Positions 1 through 6,932 of a stretch of 9,975 bases of DNA are shown here, piece by piece. The translations under genes were made by a program, and so were the position numbers. Each line of letters opens with the position of its first letter. Position 1 is the first letter of the stretch. Origin of the DNA: Rhodobacterales bacterium UBA3080 (GTDB lineage Bacteria; Pseudomonadota; Alphaproteobacteria; Rhodobacterales; Rhodobacteraceae). Below the pieces are notes generated by a model. The model ran no database searches. It saw only the letters and a list, made by a program, of their open reading frames with translations, and was not told the origin of the DNA. The DNA is taken from NCBI GenBank assembly GCA_002366645.1, contig DFBM01000060.1, positions 1-9,975 of the forward strand, read 5' to 3'.

Positions 1-722
1 GTCAGGCCGCTTTTCTCGACAACGATCCTGTCGCGTTCGCGTCTAAGCGCGGTTTTCAGACCCGAGAAGGACATGTCACAGCCTTTGCGATCCAGCAGCG
101 GGCGCGGGAACTTGAAACGTTTTGCGTCGCCTTTGGCCGCCTCGCGTTCAACTTCGGGCCCGCCGGGGTAGCCAAGTGCCAGCAGTTTGGCTGTCTTGTC
201 GAAGGCCTCGCCCGGGGCATCGTCGATGGTGCCGCCCATGCGCTTGAAGCTGTCCGGTCCCTCGACTGCGATGAACTGGCAGTGGCCGCCGGAGACGAGC
301 AACATCAGGTAAGGGAACTCTAGGCCATTCGTCAGACGCGGAGTCAGGGCATGACCGGCTAGATGGTTGATGCCGATCACGGGCTTTCCCGAACCTGCCG
401 CCAACGCCTTGGCTGACATCACACCGGAAATAACGCCGCCGATCAGGCCTGGTCCGGAGGTCACGGCAATGGCATCGATATCTGCAAGTGCCACGCCAGA
501 CTTTTCAAGTGCCCGCTGGACGCAGATGTCGAGGCGCTCGGCGTGGGCGCGGGCCGCGATTTCGGGCACCACCCCGCCAAAGGCTGCGTGCAGGTCTTCT
601 TGCCCTGCGACAATCGAAGACAGGATTTCGCCACCGCCAACACCCGGAACACCGCGCACGACGGCGGCGGCTGTGTCGTCACAGCTGCTCTCTATGCCTA
701 AAATTGTAACCGAATGTCCCAT
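1..722 (-). CDS. tsaD: tRNA N6-threonylcarbamoyladenosine transferase TsaD (3' end beyond window)
   Basis: TsaD transfers the threonylcarbamoyl group from threonylcarbamoyl-AMP to A37 of ANN-decoding tRNAs, working in the cytoplasm with TsaB and TsaE. I translated the reverse strand from the ATG at 722. It stays open for 240 codons to the window edge, about two thirds of the usual length of roughly 340-365 residues. Visible features are the N-terminal GIESSCDDT (residues 9-17), the ASKHA-type glycine segment SGPGLIGG (89-96), the metal-binding pair H120/H124 in NHLAGH, VSGGH (143-147), and the GGTxDDAxGEAFDK segment (163-176). An AAAGG ribosome-binding site lies 5-6 bases before the ATG. The C-terminal part with the last active-site Asp is outside the window. 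The gene is divergent from hemC, with 46 bp between the starts. Identification is firm. Confidence 0.96.
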   Translation of the reverse strand, partial: MGHSVTILGIESSCDDTAAAVVRGVPGVGGGEILSSIVAGQEDLHAAFGGVVPEIAARAHAERLDICVQRALEKSGVALADIDAIAVTSGPGLIGGVISGVMSAKALAAGSGKPVIGINHLAGHALTPRLTNGLEFPYLMLLVSGGHCQFIAVEGPDSFKRMGGTIDDAPGEAFDKTAKLLALGYPGGPEVEREAAKGDAKRFKFPRPLLDRKGCDMSFSGLKTALRRERDRIVVEKSGL

Positions 723-768
723 GCGGCCTTTCTTGTGATTGCACACCCTCGCTGGTCGGGGTAACACC

Positions 769-1707
769 ATGTTTATGAGCAAGCAATACAACACAGCCAA
801 CACTCTTAAAATCGGCACCCGCGGGTCGCCTTTGGCCTTGGCGCAAGCGGTCGAGACGCGGGCGCGGTTGATGGCTGCGCATGATTTGCCCGAAGAGGCG
901 TTTGAAATCGTCGTTATCCAGACCACCGGAGACGCGGTGCAAAACCGGCCATTGTCGGAAATCGGCGGTAAAGGTCTGTTTACCAAAGAACTTCAGGTCG
1001 ACCTTATGTCCGGCACGATCGACATCGCTGTGCATTCCATGAAGGATGTTGCGAATGTTTTGCCTGATGGACTGGTGTTGTCGACGGTTTTGCCGCGCGA
1101 AGACGTGCGTGATGCGTTTATCAGCCTGAAATATAAATCCATCGACGAGCTGCCTGAAGGCGCGGTGGTGGGCTCGTCAAGCCTGCGCCGACGTGCGCAG
1201 CTGGCGGCGGTTCGCCCTGATTTACAGTTGGTTGAATTTCGCGGAAACGTGCAAACCCGCCTGCGTAAGCTGGATGAGGGCGTGGTCGAGGCGACGTTCC
1301 TTGCCTGTGCTGGACTCGAGCGTTTGGGCCGTACCGACATTGCGAACCCAATTCCGGTCGAGCAAATGTTGCCCGCCGTAGCCCAAGGTGCGATTGCGAT
1401 TGAGCAACGAATTGGGGACGATGTGGTTAGTGCGATGCTGGCGCCGATCAACGACGCCGAAAGCCAGCTGCGGGTGACCGCTGAACGCGCGTTTCTGAAA
1501 GTGCTCGACGGGTCTTGCCGCACGCCAATCGCCGGGCTGGCGTTGCTGGACGGTGACAAACTGGAACTACGCGGCGAGGTCTTACGCCCCGACGGCTCCG
1601 AAGTCTTCAACGGATCATGGTTCGGTACGACTGCAGACCCAGAAGCGCTCGGGATCGAGGCAGGCGAAGTGTTGAAGGCAAAAATCGGGGAGGGTTTCTT
1701 TGACTAA
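769..1707 (+). CDS. hemC: Hydroxymethylbilane synthase (porphobilinogen deaminase)
   Basis: HemC is a cytoplasmic enzyme that condenses four porphobilinogen molecules into hydroxymethylbilane on the route to heme, bacteriochlorophyll and cobalamin. From the ATG at 769 the product is 312 residues, normal for the family. It has the N-terminal KIGTRGSPLALAQ (14-26, R18), VHSMKDV with the catalytic Asp at 93, the arginine-rich GSSSLRRRAQL segment, and LDGSCRTPI with the dipyrromethane-attachment Cys at 250. I chose 769 because a GGGG ribosome-binding site (about 757-762) is well spaced for it. The in-frame ATG at 775 is an alternative, and a TTG at 739 is open but lacks a good site. hemD overlaps its last 8 bases, so the two are probably translationally coupled. 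Confidence 0.96.
   Translation: MFMSKQYNTANTLKIGTRGSPLALAQAVETRARLMAAHDLPEEAFEIVVIQTTGDAVQNRPLSEIGGKGLFTKELQVDLMSGTIDIAVHSMKDVANVLPDGLVLSTVLPREDVRDAFISLKYKSIDELPEGAVVGSSSLRRRAQLAAVRPDLQLVEFRGNVQTRLRKLDEGVVEATFLACAGLERLGRTDIANPIPVEQMLPAVAQGAIAIEQRIGDDVVSAMLAPINDAESQLRVTAERAFLKVLDGSCRTPIAGLALLDGDKLELRGEVLRPDGSEVFNGSWFGTTADPEALGIEAGEVLKAKIGEGFFD
1687..1694 (+). promoter_or_regulatory. Ribosome-binding site for hemD TTG start
   Basis: GGGGAGGG lies inside the last codons of hemC, five bases before the TTG at 1700. It is a strong Shine-Dalgarno sequence and is the reason for accepting a TTG start that overlaps the hemC stop (1705-1707). Confidence 0.75.
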
Positions 1708-2422
1708 GGTCAAAACCCTGTTGCTTACACGCCCCGAAGTGCAATCGCGCGCGCTTGCCAAAGACATCGATACAAATTTTCCGGATACTGCCCGATGCAT
1801 TATCTCGCCGTTGCTCGAAATCGCTCCGGCGGGGGAGCTGCCCGATTTGACGGATTTTCAAGCGTTGATTTTTACCTCGGTGAACGGGGTGCAAGCCTAT
1901 GTCGGATTGAAAGGTCCGACTGGCCTGCGCGCCTTTTGTGTCGGGGCGCGGACGGCGAAGGCGGCGCGCGACGCCGGATTGCAGGCGATCTCGGCAGATG
2001 GCGGTGCAGAAGACGTTGTCGCGTTGGTGCAGTCACAGCTTGCGCCGAACGGAGGCGCGGTTTTGCATATTCGGGGTGAACATGTTGCCGGGGAAATAGC
2101 GATGAGCCTGCGGGGCGTGGGTTTTTCGGTGGAAGAGGCGGTTCTTTATCAACAGGTAGCGCAAGGGCTAACCGAAGCGGCCCGCGCCGCATTGGCTAGC
2201 GGAGAGATTGACGTTCTGCCACTATATTCCCCACGAACGGCCGATATTATGCTGGCAGAAATTTCCAATAATCCAGATTGGCCGATTGGCCAGATAACGG
2301 CGATATGCATCAGCGAAAACGTCGCAAAAGCCGTGCATACTGCGGGCTTTTGTGGCGTTGATATCGCCGCTGGTCCGAACGGTGCTGAGATGCTTTCAGC
2401 AATTGGTCGGTTTTTGCGCTGA
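1700..2422 (+). CDS. hemD: Uroporphyrinogen-III synthase
   Basis: HemD closes hydroxymethylbilane, the HemC product, with inversion of ring D to give uroporphyrinogen III. It is a soluble cytoplasmic enzyme. The 240-residue product has the family's weakly conserved signs: an N-terminal LLLTRP at the first beta strand, ALIFTSVNGVQAY (the conserved 'F.S.n.v' segment) near residue 53, a second half with VLHIRGE near 117, and LPLYSPRTA near 174. HemD sequences diverge strongly, so position directly after hemC carries much of the weight. The start is TTG, overlapping the hemC stop by 8 bp, with a strong GGGGAGGG site before it. The 120 bp to the next gene could hold a separate promoter. Confidence 0.92.
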   Translation: MTKVKTLLLTRPEVQSRALAKDIDTNFPDTARCIISPLLEIAPAGELPDLTDFQALIFTSVNGVQAYVGLKGPTGLRAFCVGARTAKAARDAGLQAISADGGAEDVVALVQSQLAPNGGAVLHIRGEHVAGEIAMSLRGVGFSVEEAVLYQQVAQGLTEAARAALASGEIDVLPLYSPRTADIMLAEISNNPDWPIGQITAICISENVAKAVHTAGFCGVDIAAGPNGAEMLSAIGRFLR

Positions 2423-2474
2423 ATTTCGCTGATTGTTATGCCTGTGGGTTGTCGCGATTGTGCAGTGCATCTAG

Positions 2475-2497
2475 ACTTGCGCGCAAGTGGTCACCAC
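2475..2497. promoter_or_regulatory. Two adjoining palindromes upstream of mic60
   Basis: ACTTGCGCGCAAGT at 2475-2488 is a perfect 14-bp palindrome. It runs directly into GTGGTCACCAC (2487-2497), an 11-bp inverted repeat around a single central base. Both lie in the 120-bp gap between hemD and the chosen mic60 start. AT-rich TATTGT elements follow at 2515-2525, before the ribosome-binding site at 2531. The arrangement would suit an operator for an internal promoter, or an RNA hairpin in the transcript. Which of the two cannot be told from the sequence. Confidence 0.4.
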
Positions 2498-2542
2498 ATA
2501 AAGACCGACGCGACTATTGTATTGTTATTCAGGGGCAAATTG

Positions 2543-3769
2543 ATGGCGGAAAACGAAACACCGGTTGAGACTGTTGATGTCGAGGAAGCCGCCGATGTGG
2601 CGCAATTCGACCATGCCGAAGAAGACGAGCATGAAGAATCCGGTATTGCCGCGAAAATTTTGATAGTTACGGGGTTGCTAGTTGCCGGCGGTGCTTTGGC
2701 GCTCTGGATTGGCCCAAAGATAGCCCCGACGCTGCCATCTGGCATGGCACCTGTGGCGGCTTGGCTGTCACCGGGCGGCGAGGCAACGCAAGCCGAGATT
2801 GCGGAATTGCGTCAGTCGCTGGAGGAAATTCCGCAAGCGGTCTCTGCTCGTGAGATCGAGGCCATGATCGCTAACCAAAATCGGGCGCTTTTCGAAGATG
2901 TAGCGACGCAGATTGCAACCGTTAAGGATCAGGTGGCGGCCTCTGATAGTAATGAAATCGAGTCTCGTCTGGCGACTGTGGAGTCAAGACTTGAAGGGCT
3001 ACGGGCGGAGCTTTCGTCGTTAGTATCGCAATTGTCAGACGTGTCGACGGCTGGCGGTGCGGTTTCGGCGGAAACCAACGCCCAGATCGCGACCTATGCG
3101 GCGGCGATGGATGGGTTGAAAGCCGAAATAGCGGCACTCGCAGCGCAGAACGGCGTGCTTTCGCAAAAGATCGACAGCGTGTCGGTTGTAGCATCGCGGC
3201 AGGTCGCCGAGGCTGAAAGCAAGGTCTCGGAGGTTGAGGTTAACGCAGAACTGGAACGTAATACCGCAACCATCCAGAACAGTTTGAAAGCGATTGACGT
3301 GGCGCTTGCGGCAGGACTTCCGTTTGCTTCGGCGCTAACCGACCTGCAAAGCGCGGGCGTGACGGATATTCCAGTGGCCCTTGCCGACGCCTCGAACGGT
3401 ATTGCCACAATGCCGCAGTTGCGCACGGACTTCCCCGAGGCAGCGCACGCCGCTATTCGGGCATCGATAATGGCGTCGGCTGGTGACGGACTTTTTGCCG
3501 GTGTCAGTGCGTTTATGCGTGCACAGATTGCCGGTCGCTCGTTGACGCCGCAGGATGGTCTGGGACCGGACGCGGTTCTGTCTCGTGCCGAAGCGGCGCT
3601 AAAGCAGGATGATCTGGCGGCCGCGCTCGCGGAAATTGACGCGTTGCCGGCCGTCTCGATGCCATCCGAGGCGCGTGGGCCGATGGGCGACTGGGTTGCC
3701 AATGCTACCGCCCGCCTGAACGCCGTGAATGCATACGAGGCGCTGCTCGACACGCTAACCTCCGAATAG
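2543..3769 (+). CDS. Mitofilin/Mic60-like inner-membrane protein
   Basis: This is probably the alphaproteobacterial homologue of mitochondrial Mic60 (mitofilin, COG4223 type), an inner-membrane protein with a large periplasmic part that shapes membranes in its characterised relatives. The 408-residue product has an acidic cytoplasmic N terminus (1-33, many Glu/Asp), one transmembrane helix (about 38-56), a long heptad-rich region with few Pro or Gly (about 78-235) likely to form a coiled coil, and a C-terminal helical domain (about 240-408) containing the typical 'GLPFASALTDL' turn near 258-268. I prefer the ATG at 2543 because AGGGG (2531-2535) sits 7 bases before it. The longer frame from 2438 adds 35 residues without a good site and would run across two palindromes. 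It is placed between hemD and hemY, as is usual in this group. The family call rests on architecture and neighbours, since primary-sequence conservation is low. Confidence 0.85.
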   Translation: MAENETPVETVDVEEAADVAQFDHAEEDEHEESGIAAKILIVTGLLVAGGALALWIGPKIAPTLPSGMAPVAAWLSPGGEATQAEIAELRQSLEEIPQAVSAREIEAMIANQNRALFEDVATQIATVKDQVAASDSNEIESRLATVESRLEGLRAELSSLVSQLSDVSTAGGAVSAETNAQIATYAAAMDGLKAEIAALAAQNGVLSQKIDSVSVVASRQVAEAESKVSEVEVNAELERNTATIQNSLKAIDVALAAGLPFASALTDLQSAGVTDIPVALADASNGIATMPQLRTDFPEAAHAAIRASIMASAGDGLFAGVSAFMRAQIAGRSLTPQDGLGPDAVLSRAEAALKQDDLAAALAEIDALPAVSMPSEARGPMGDWVANATARLNAVNAYEALLDTLTSE

Positions 3770-3779
3770 GAACTCCGAC

Positions 3780-5228
3780 ATGATCTGGTCACTTGTAAAA
3801 GTTGTATTCTTCGTCGCGCTGGCCATCGGCCTGTCTTTCGGCCTTACATATGTGCTGGAAACTCCCGGCGGTGTGCGGATCGCCTTCGGAGGGCAAGAGA
3901 TCAGCCTCGCGCCTATCGGCTTCATCATCGCGATTCTGGTCCTGCTGGCGGTGTTCTGGGTGTTGCTGAAACTGTCTGGTTTGCTGGTCGCGGTTCTACG
4001 GTTCGTAACAGGCAATGAAACCGCCCTTAAACGCTACTGGGGTCGCAACCGCGAACGTCGCGGCTTTGATGCTTTGGCCGAAGGTATGATCGCCCTCGCT
4101 GCTGGCGAGGGGCCGACCGCCGTCGCCAAAGCTGCTAAGGCCGAACGATTGTTGAACCGCCCTGAATTGACGCGCTTGCTGAATGCACAGGCTGCTGAGC
4201 TGTCCGGAAACACTGCCGGTGCGCTGGCGCATTATAAGGAGCTGTTGCAGGACGACCGCACTCGTTTCGTCGGTGTGCAGGGGATTTTGAAGCAGAAGCT
4301 AGCGGCAGGCGATACAGACACCGCCCTGAAGCTTGCTGAAAAAGCTTTCGCGCTACGGCCCGCGCACCACGGCAATCTCGATACGTTGTTTGCCTTGCAG
4401 TCGGACGCGGCTGACTGGGCGGGCGCACGCACAACTCTTTCGGCCAAATTACGTGCCAAGGCATTGCCCAAAGACGTAGCCAAACGCCGCGATGCGGTGC
4501 TGTCGTTGGCGGATGCAAAGGTCGCACACGACGCGGGTGCTACGGCCGCCGCGCGCGAAGCCGCCTTGTTGGCGAACAAACTTGCGCCAACGCTGGTGCC
4601 TGCCGCGGTTCTTGCGGCGCGTATTCTAATCGAAGAAGACGCCAAACGCCCCGCCACCAAGATCCTCAAGGCGGCATGGCAAGAAACGCCACATCCGGAT
4701 CTGGCGACAGCATTTGCCGCGCTCGAACCTGACGAGACGCCCGAGGCGCGACGCAAACGTTTCGAGCAGCTCGCCAAATTGCAGCCGGATCATCACGAAA
4801 CCAAAATGCTACTGACCGAGCTGGCGTTAACCGAAGAAGATTTTCCCGCCGCCCGCCGCGCTATTGGCGACTTGGCCGAGGAAATGCCGACCACCAGATC
4901 GCTAGCGCTGATGGCGGCGATTGAGCGGGGCTCCGGCGCGGACGAAAGCGTCGTGCGGGCTTTCCTTGCTAAAGCTCTAAGCGCGAGTCGCGGCGACCAG
5001 TGGGTGTGCTCCGGCTGTGGCCATGTCCACAGTGAATGGACCCCGACCTGCCACAACTGCCACGCATTCGATACGCTGGAATGGAAACAGCCACCGGAAT
5101 CAGATGCAGATAAACCGATGGACGCCGTCTTGCCGTTTATTATTGGTGCGGACAAAGAGCCCGAGATTGAGGACCCAATTGACCACCCGGTTGTCCTCGA
5201 TGCCGAAATAGTAAACGAAGACAGCTAA
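3780..5228 (+). CDS. hemY: HemY-type membrane TPR protein with C-terminal metal-ribbon motif
   Basis: HemY of proteobacteria is an inner-membrane protein with a TPR-like helical cytoplasmic region, encoded with heme genes. It is unrelated to the Bacillus protoporphyrinogen oxidase of the same name, and its biochemical role is not settled. The 482-residue product has transmembrane helices at about 4-25 and 44-66, a basic KRYWGRNRERRGFDAL segment (about 84-99) that begins the HemY domain, and alanine-rich helical repeats to about 395. C410, C413, C424 and C427 (WVCSGCG...TCHNC) form a zinc- or rubredoxin-like ribbon, followed by an acidic tail. The start ATG has AGGA about 8 bases upstream and lies 10 bases after the mic60 stop, so the two genes are surely one transcript. 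The ribbon resembles the one ending LapB/YciM, another TPR membrane protein; that comparison is from memory. Confidence 0.92.
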   Translation: MIWSLVKVVFFVALAIGLSFGLTYVLETPGGVRIAFGGQEISLAPIGFIIAILVLLAVFWVLLKLSGLLVAVLRFVTGNETALKRYWGRNRERRGFDALAEGMIALAAGEGPTAVAKAAKAERLLNRPELTRLLNAQAAELSGNTAGALAHYKELLQDDRTRFVGVQGILKQKLAAGDTDTALKLAEKAFALRPAHHGNLDTLFALQSDAADWAGARTTLSAKLRAKALPKDVAKRRDAVLSLADAKVAHDAGATAAAREAALLANKLAPTLVPAAVLAARILIEEDAKRPATKILKAAWQETPHPDLATAFAALEPDETPEARRKRFEQLAKLQPDHHETKMLLTELALTEEDFPAARRAIGDLAEEMPTTRSLALMAAIERGSGADESVVRAFLAKALSASRGDQWVCSGCGHVHSEWTPTCHNCHAFDTLEWKQPPESDADKPMDAVLPFIIGADKEPEIEDPIDHPVVLDAEIVNEDS

Positions 5229-5250
5229 CCTTTCGCACAGGTCAGCTAAC

Positions 5251-5326
5251 GCCGCTGTAGCTCAGATGGTAGAGCACGTCATTCGTAATGATGGGGTCGT
5301 AGGTTCAAGTCCTATCAGCGGCACCA
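5251..5326 (+). tRNA. tRNA-Thr (anticodon CGU)
   Basis: The 76-base cloverleaf folds completely. The acceptor stem pairs GCCGCTG (5251-5257) with CAGCGGC (5316-5322). The D stem is GCTC/GAGC. The anticodon stem pairs CGTCA (5277-5281) with TGATG (5289-5293), with one G-U pair. The loop TTCGTAA places CGT at 5284-5286, which reads the ACG threonine codon. The T arm is GTAGG-TTCAAGT-CCTAT. The discriminator is A and CCA is encoded (5324-5326). It starts 22 bp after hemY on the same strand, so it may be processed from the heme transcript or have its own promoter within hemY. No clear terminator follows. Confidence 0.97.
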
Positions 5327-5374
5327 CCCCCCTGTAACACCATTTTTCGAAGTTTCCGAAAACCTGTCAAACCT

Positions 5375-5391
5375 CTGACATTTTGTGTCAG
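5375..5391. repeat. Inverted repeat between tRNA-Thr and the acidic-protein gene
   Basis: CTGACATTTTGTGTCAG is a perfect 6-bp inverted repeat around a 5-base centre. It lies in the 152-bp gap between the tRNA and the PepSY-like gene. It could be an operator for that gene or a 3' hairpin of the tRNA transcript, but no T-run follows, so it is not a standard terminator. The rest of the gap holds a smaller repeat, AGCGAGTCGCT, at 5399-5409, and no recognisable gene. Confidence 0.35.
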
Positions 5392-5478
5392 GCCTTTGAG
5401 CGAGTCGCTGATCTAAAAGGTGTTATCGACGGTGACAAAATGGTTTGCTCGCCAGTTTTTAAAAAAGGAAAATTCGAT

Positions 5479-5985
5479 ATGAAACTCAAGGCCCTCACAA
5501 CTGCCGCTTTTCTGCTAGCAACTACTTCTCTGGTTCAGGCGGCCCCGATCGACGACGTTTTGTCGGCGCTGGACACACAGGGATTTGTGGTTACCGAAGT
5601 TAAAGAAATTAACGGAACAATTTACATCGAAGCCATCCGCGACGGTGTTGAGCGTGAACTGGTGTACAAAGCTGCGACAGGCGAGCTGCTGAAAGACGAA
5701 GTAGATGGCAAAGTACTCGCCGGTTCGGGCGATGTTGACAGCCTTGATGAAGCTGAAGCAGCCGAGTTGGATGATGAGTACGACGACGATGCAAATGAAA
5801 TCGAAGACGACGCAGATGGTTCCGACGACTCTGATGAAAATGACGACAATGGTTCGGATGACTCAAACGACTCAGAAGACGACTCCAACGATGACGACAG
5901 CGATGAGTCCGACGACGATGAGTCTGACGATGACGAGTCCGACGATGATGAATCCGATGACGACGAGTCCGACGATAACGTCTAA
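5479..5985 (+). CDS. Secreted PepSY-like protein with highly acidic repeat tail
   Basis: The 168-residue product begins with a clear Sec signal peptide (MKLKALTT, a hydrophobic core at about 9-19, likely cleavage after LVQA, residue 21). A small domain at about 22-74 resembles PepSY: 'VLSALDTQGFVVTEVKEI', then alternating strands and 'YKAATGELL'. From residue 85 to the end the protein is almost only Asp, Glu, Ser and Asn, with no Lys, Arg or His after K78. It ends in five tandem ESDDD-type pentapeptides. Such a tail could bind calcium or other cations in the periplasm; this is inference. I chose the ATG at 5479 because it starts a signal peptide and has AGGA (5466-5469) upstream; a GTG at 5383 would bury the signal. 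A strong terminator closes the unit. Confidence 0.88.
   Translation: MKLKALTTAAFLLATTSLVQAAPIDDVLSALDTQGFVVTEVKEINGTIYIEAIRDGVERELVYKAATGELLKDEVDGKVLAGSGDVDSLDEAEAAELDDEYDDDANEIEDDADGSDDSDENDDNGSDDSNDSEDDSNDDDSDESDDDESDDDESDDDESDDDESDDNV
5905..5979 (+). repeat. Five tandem 15-bp units encoding ESDDD
   Basis: Units begin at 5905, 5920, 5935, 5950 and 5965. Each encodes Glu-Ser-Asp-Asp-Asp, the last ending in Asn. The DNA differs between units mainly at third codon positions (GAG/GAA, TCC/TCT, GAC/GAT), while the peptide is unchanged. That suggests selection on the acidic peptide rather than a fresh slippage expansion. Similar but looser Asp/Ser codon runs extend back to about 5815. Confidence 0.85.
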
Positions 5986-6011
5986 TTTTAGAAAATAACT
6001 TTTACACTCTC

Positions 6012-6050
6012 GTAGCCCGAGGCCGGATAACCGGTTTCGGGCTACTTTTT
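6012..6050 (+). terminator. Strong intrinsic terminator after the acidic-protein gene
   Basis: GTAGCCCGA (6012-6020) pairs with TCGGGCTAC (6037-6045). The stem continues through two G-U pairs and CCGG/CCGG to the tetraloop ATAA (6027-6030), about 15 bp in all. It is followed by TTTTTATTTT. On the opposite strand there is no immediate T-run, so it mainly serves the rightward gene, although the leftward hydrolase gene converges on it. Confidence 0.9.
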
Positions 6051-6067
6051 ATTTTGGGTGTAGCGCA

Positions 6068-6877
6068 TTAGCCAACCAGCGCTTCGGTCAAGGCACCGTT
6101 CGGGAAGGCCAGACTTTCGATTACCGAGAAATGGTTGTGCCCGTCTTCTTCAACATTCTGCACGTCAATTCCGAACCCTGCCCAGATATTTGCCAGAAGC
6201 GCATTCTGCCGAACGAATTCGGGGCGCTCGTCCGCGCCAACCCAACAAACGATATTCAAATCCGGATCAGGCGCAAGCAATGCCGGGCTTTCGGCCACCG
6301 CTGTGCTTGGTGTCAATTGAAAATCCTCGTTCATTTCGGTTTTCAGCATCGGGCGCAGGTCGTGCACTCCGCTGATTGAAACGATACGCTTTATACGGTC
6401 GGCGCAGGTCAGTTGCACGTCCTCGCACCCCATCCTTGCCACCAGATGGCCCCCTGCAGAATGGCCGGCCAAGTGAATAGGGCCGTTAACTTTGTTGGCC
6501 GCGAACTCGATCGCGCTGGCGATGCTTCGGGTTATGTCGGCAATCCGGACCTCGGGACAGAGCACATAACCGGGCATCGCGACCGTCCACCCTCGGGCCA
6601 CGGAACCGGCGGCCAGATGCAGCCATAAATCCCGATCGCGCGAGCGCCAATACCCGCCATGCACAAAAACAACCAACCCTTTGGATTCACCTTCGGGCAG
6701 GAAAATCTCCATCGCCTCGCGCGGGTGAGGGCCATAGGATTGGTTCAGCAGGGCCCGCCCGGCTTTATTCATCGTAATTTTGTAGTCCGACGCACTAAGC
6801 TCCCAATTCGCCACGTATTCATCGGCGCCTGGAATATAAGCGCCGTTGGCGTAAGCGTCATCCCAATCGGTAATCAT
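6068..6877 (-). CDS. Alpha/beta hydrolase, arylformamidase (kynurenine formamidase)-like
   Basis: This is a cytoplasmic serine hydrolase of the Aes/AFMID-like branch, 269 residues, with no signal peptide. It has the oxyanion-hole motif VFVHGGYW (70-77), the nucleophile elbow GHSAG (138-142, Ser140), a likely acid Asp216 in VGADERPEF, and the catalytic His249 in GHNHFSVIE. HGGYW is typical of arylformamidases, which hydrolyse N-formylkynurenine in tryptophan breakdown. No other kynurenine gene is visible, so the substrate remains open. The start at 6877 is chosen because AAGGA (6885-6889) lies 7 bases upstream. The ATG at 6901 would add 8 residues and has no clear site. The gene is divergent from the RAM-domain gene across 87 bp. 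Confidence 0.87.
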   Translation of the reverse strand: MITDWDDAYANGAYIPGADEYVANWELSASDYKITMNKAGRALLNQSYGPHPREAMEIFLPEGESKGLVVFVHGGYWRSRDRDLWLHLAAGSVARGWTVAMPGYVLCPEVRIADITRSIASAIEFAANKVNGPIHLAGHSAGGHLVARMGCEDVQLTCADRIKRIVSISGVHDLRPMLKTEMNEDFQLTPSTAVAESPALLAPDPDLNIVCWVGADERPEFVRQNALLANIWAGFGIDVQNVEEDGHNHFSVIESLAFPNGALTEALVG

Positions 6878-6932
6878 TTTGCATTCCTTCAAGTCCGGCA
6901 TTTTCTTTGTAATGTAATCACGCTATCAAATA

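Noticed and set aside
993..1610. Long open frame on the minus strand opposite hemC (205 codons)
   Set aside because: It is the reverse-strand shadow of a well-supported hemC, rich in Ser/Arg/Ala from GC-biased codons, with no recognisable domain.
2438..2542. Upstream extension of the Mic60-like protein from the ATG at 2438
   Set aside because: The extra residues do not look like the acidic N terminus of the family, no good ribosome-binding site precedes it, and the ATG at 2543 has AGGGG at ideal spacing.
3094..3792. Long open frame on the minus strand opposite mic60 (232 codons)
   Set aside because: Its composition (Ala/Ser/Arg-rich) is a codon-bias artefact of the opposite coding frame, and no domain or ribosome-binding site supports it.
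5251..5326. tRNA-Thr as an integration site for a genomic island
   Set aside because: No integrase, no repeated copy of the tRNA 3' end and no phage-type gene is visible downstream in the window.
5383..5478. Upstream extension of the acidic protein from a GTG at 5383
   Set aside because: It would place 32 polar residues before a clear signal peptide and would begin inside the dyad at 5375-5391. The ATG at 5479 has its own ribosome-binding site.
5905..5979. Short tandem repeats as a possible CRISPR or non-coding array
   Set aside because: The 15-bp units are contiguous with no spacers, in frame, and encode a regular acidic peptide.
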